A stretch of DNA of 33,546 nucleotides from CAZCDS01 sp964497585. GTDB lineage: Bacteria; Desulfobacterota; Desulfomonilia; Desulfomonilales; Desulfomonilaceae. Location of the stretch: positions 1 to 33,546 of the forward strand of contig CAZCDS010000071.1 in NCBI GenBank assembly GCA_964497585.1. Reading direction: 5' to 3'. The notes below the pieces were generated by a model. It did no database searches. It was not told the origin of the DNA and was given only the letters and a program-made list of their open reading frames with translations. How positions within the stretch are numbered: position 1 is the stretch's first letter; the number at the start of each line of letters is the position of its first letter. Both the position numbers and the translations under genes were made by a program. Of this stretch, positions 32,414 to 33,546 are shown in pieces.

Positions 32414-32438
32414 GCGCTGCTGGCTTGGTCAGCAGTGC
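32414..32438. repeat. GGGTGCCACTG-type palindromic repeat, diverged copy 3
   Basis: GCGCTGCTG and CAGCAGTGC form a 9-bp stem with one wobble, preceded by CGGGT. It keeps the GGGTGC...CTG start and CAGTGC end of the copies at 11.43 and 18.73 kb but has a different stem centre. Confidence 0.45.
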
Positions 32439-32526
32439 GATTCCATTCAGAAGAACTGTTGCAAATTGCGTGCAAGGCCGCCTGCCGTCCAGTCCTACCG
32501 AACCCGCATTCGCAGTTCCGCCATGG

Positions 32527-32556
32527 TTGACACATGTTCGAGAGAAAGGGTAAGCT
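32527..32556 (+). promoter_or_regulatory. candidate promoter of the crotonase gene
   Basis: A perfect -35 TTGACA (32527-32532) and a weak -10 TAAGCT (32551-32556) are 18 bp apart. The leader would be about 130 nt and contains an inverted repeat AACCGGCT (32604-32611) / AGCCGGTT (32655-32662). Confidence 0.35.
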
Positions 32557-32692
32557 CCCTCGGGTTTGACGCAGATTCTACCGAACGTCTTTGTTTGCAG
32601 CAAAACCGGCTTCGTGAGGAGATCCCAGTTCCAGGAACGAGACAGACTTCGCGGAGCCGGTTGTCCACATCGCCCGGAAACGAGGGGAGGAC

Positions 32693-33487
32693 ATGGGTTC
32701 AAACGACATCACCATCAAACGTGAGGGAAAGACGGCTCTCGTGCAATTTGATCGCAAGGACGACCTCAACACACTCTCTGTAGACCTGATGAGGGGCCTC
32801 ATTGAAGTTGCCCGTTCCTTTGAGGATGACCTCGAAACGACCACGGTGGTACTCACAGGGAGCGCAAAGGCCTTTTCCGCGGGCCTGGACCTCCGTGATC
32901 CCAAGATTCTCGAAGCGATGCAGGCTCCTCTCGGCAAGAGGCGCAACGCTCTGGCTATCGGCCCAACCTTGTGTCGTGCGTGGGAGTCCGTGGAGCAGTT
33001 CACCATTTGCGCGATCGAGGGACACTGTGTGGGAGGCGGTGTATCCCTCGCCGTGTCGTGCGATTTCCGGATCATGGGAGAGGGAGCCCACTTCCGGGTC
33101 CCGGAGCTGCAACTGGGGATGAATATGAGTTGGCAAACCATCCCGAGAATGGTTCATCTGGTCGGGCCCGCGCGCACCAAGGAAATCATCATTCTTGCGC
33201 AAAAGATCAGTGCCCAACAGGCCTTGACCTGGGGTCTCGCTCAGGAGGTCGTGGAGGACAATAAGACGGTCAGTCACGCTCTGGCCATGGCTGAGAAAGT
33301 CGCGGCTATTCCGCCCCTCCCGGTCAGAATGACGAAAGAGGCGGTCAACGCGGCAACGAACGCTCTGGACCATACGGCCAGTTATATGGACAGGGACCAG
33401 TTCATGCTCTGCCAGTTGACCGAGGACCACCGACGGGCCATCGCAGCCTTCGGAAAAAAGGAGAAGCCGTCCTTCAAAGGTGAGTGA
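32693..33487 (+). CDS. enoyl-CoA hydratase/isomerase (crotonase) family protein
   Basis: 264 residues of the crotonase fold, which acts on acyl-CoA thioesters. The oxyanion-hole segments are AFSAGLDL (about 60-67) and EGHCVGGGVSLAVSCDFRI (109-127). Both acidic positions of true hydratases are occupied, E138 in VPELQLG and E164 in ARTKEIIIL. This favours hydratase chemistry over the isomerase or thioesterase branches, though the exact substrate is open. The region between them (MNMSWQTIPRMVHLVG) lacks the usual PGAGG loop, which is a real deviation. GGGGAGGAC precedes the ATG. It lies divergently from an acyl-CoA synthetase gene. Confidence 0.93.
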   Translation: MGSNDITIKREGKTALVQFDRKDDLNTLSVDLMRGLIEVARSFEDDLETTTVVLTGSAKAFSAGLDLRDPKILEAMQAPLGKRRNALAIGPTLCRAWESVEQFTICAIEGHCVGGGVSLAVSCDFRIMGEGAHFRVPELQLGMNMSWQTIPRMVHLVGPARTKEIIILAQKISAQQALTWGLAQEVVEDNKTVSHALAMAEKVAAIPPLPVRMTKEAVNAATNALDHTASYMDRDQFMLCQLTEDHRRAIAAFGKKEKPSFKGE

Positions 33488-33491
33488 ACGC

Positions 33492-33546
33492 TCAGTCTTC
33501 CTTTTCGGTTTTGCGTCGCTCCTCGTCCCGGATTTCTCGCCGGAGG
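33492..33546 (-). CDS. C-terminal end of a gene cut by the window edge
   Basis: On the minus strand the last 54 bases read LRREIRDEERRKTEKED and then a TGA stop. The highly charged, helical tail looks like a real protein end and the frame is open to the window edge. It converges on the crotonase gene with a gap of 4 bp between stop codons, as in compact convergent pairs. The family cannot be named. Confidence 0.4.
   Translation of the reverse strand, partial: LRREIRDEERRKTEKED

Larger units (their letters stand above)
32216..32692. other. divergent intergenic region acyl-CoA synthetase / crotonase
   Basis: 477 bp. It holds the palindromic repeat at 32414-32438, the candidate crotonase promoter, and a perfect 8-bp inverted repeat (32604-32662) that could be an operator or leader hairpin. 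No gene is supported. Confidence 0.5.

Noticed and set aside
1..33546. CRISPR array, prophage or complete insertion sequence
   Set aside because: No regularly spaced direct repeats of 24-40 bp, no integrase, transposase or capsid-type genes, and no terminal inverted repeats with target duplications were seen.

Overview
The window looks like chromosomal DNA of a GC-rich Gram-negative anaerobe. A Desulfobacterota (former Deltaproteobacteria, Syntrophobacterales or Desulfomonile-like) host is my best guess. This rests on gene content: selC, feoA/feoB, a monohaem cytochrome, adenine deaminase next to MTA phosphorylase, a TrpX-type binding protein, an AMP-forming acyl-CoA synthetase and a crotonase. 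It does not rest on any search. Most of the window is ordinary core and metabolic sequence.

Layout. 0.1-4.8 kb: an ABM-fold protein, rplM-rpsI, a sirtuin, a small membrane protein, an Ogt-type alkyltransferase and a radical SAM protein of unknown function. 4.9-5.0 kb: the selenocysteine tRNA gene selC. 5.0-8.6 kb: a SIS-domain sugar-phosphate isomerase, then mtnP (with a long structured leader) and adeC, which together take methylthioadenosine to adenine and then hypoxanthine. 8.8-12.8 kb: a periplasmic cytochrome c, a UshA-like 5'-nucleotidase, tRNA-Pro(UGG), rdgB and an exported FKBP. 13.0-16.0 kb: feoB and feoA (ferrous iron uptake), with an unusual 340-bp gap and a candidate operator.

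16.0-29.2 kb is the accessory part. Two paralogous exported ankyrin-repeat proteins, each followed by an exported or anchored protein of unknown function, flank a metallo-beta-lactamase hydrolase and a 1,250-residue UvrD-type helicase with a C-terminal iron-sulfur PD-(D/E)XK nuclease. To the right, a GNAT acetyltransferase and a DUF1232 protein sit among two dispersed repeat families (four copies of one, two of the other) and a short tandem TAATTCCG array. The repeats keep a reading-frame-like substitution pattern on the minus strand, so they may be decayed copies of a small gene rather than simple MITEs.

29.2-33.5 kb returns to metabolism: an orphan ABC substrate-binding protein, a long-chain acyl-CoA synthetase, an enoyl-CoA hydratase-family enzyme and the last codons of a gene that runs off the right edge.

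A palindromic repeat with the core GGGTGCCACTG occurs in at least three intergenic gaps. No CRISPR array, intact insertion sequence, integrase or phage module was seen. The strongest candidates for something undescribed are the repeat/ORF families at 24-29 kb, the mtnP leader, and the MBL plus helicase-nuclease gene pair. None of these is proven here.
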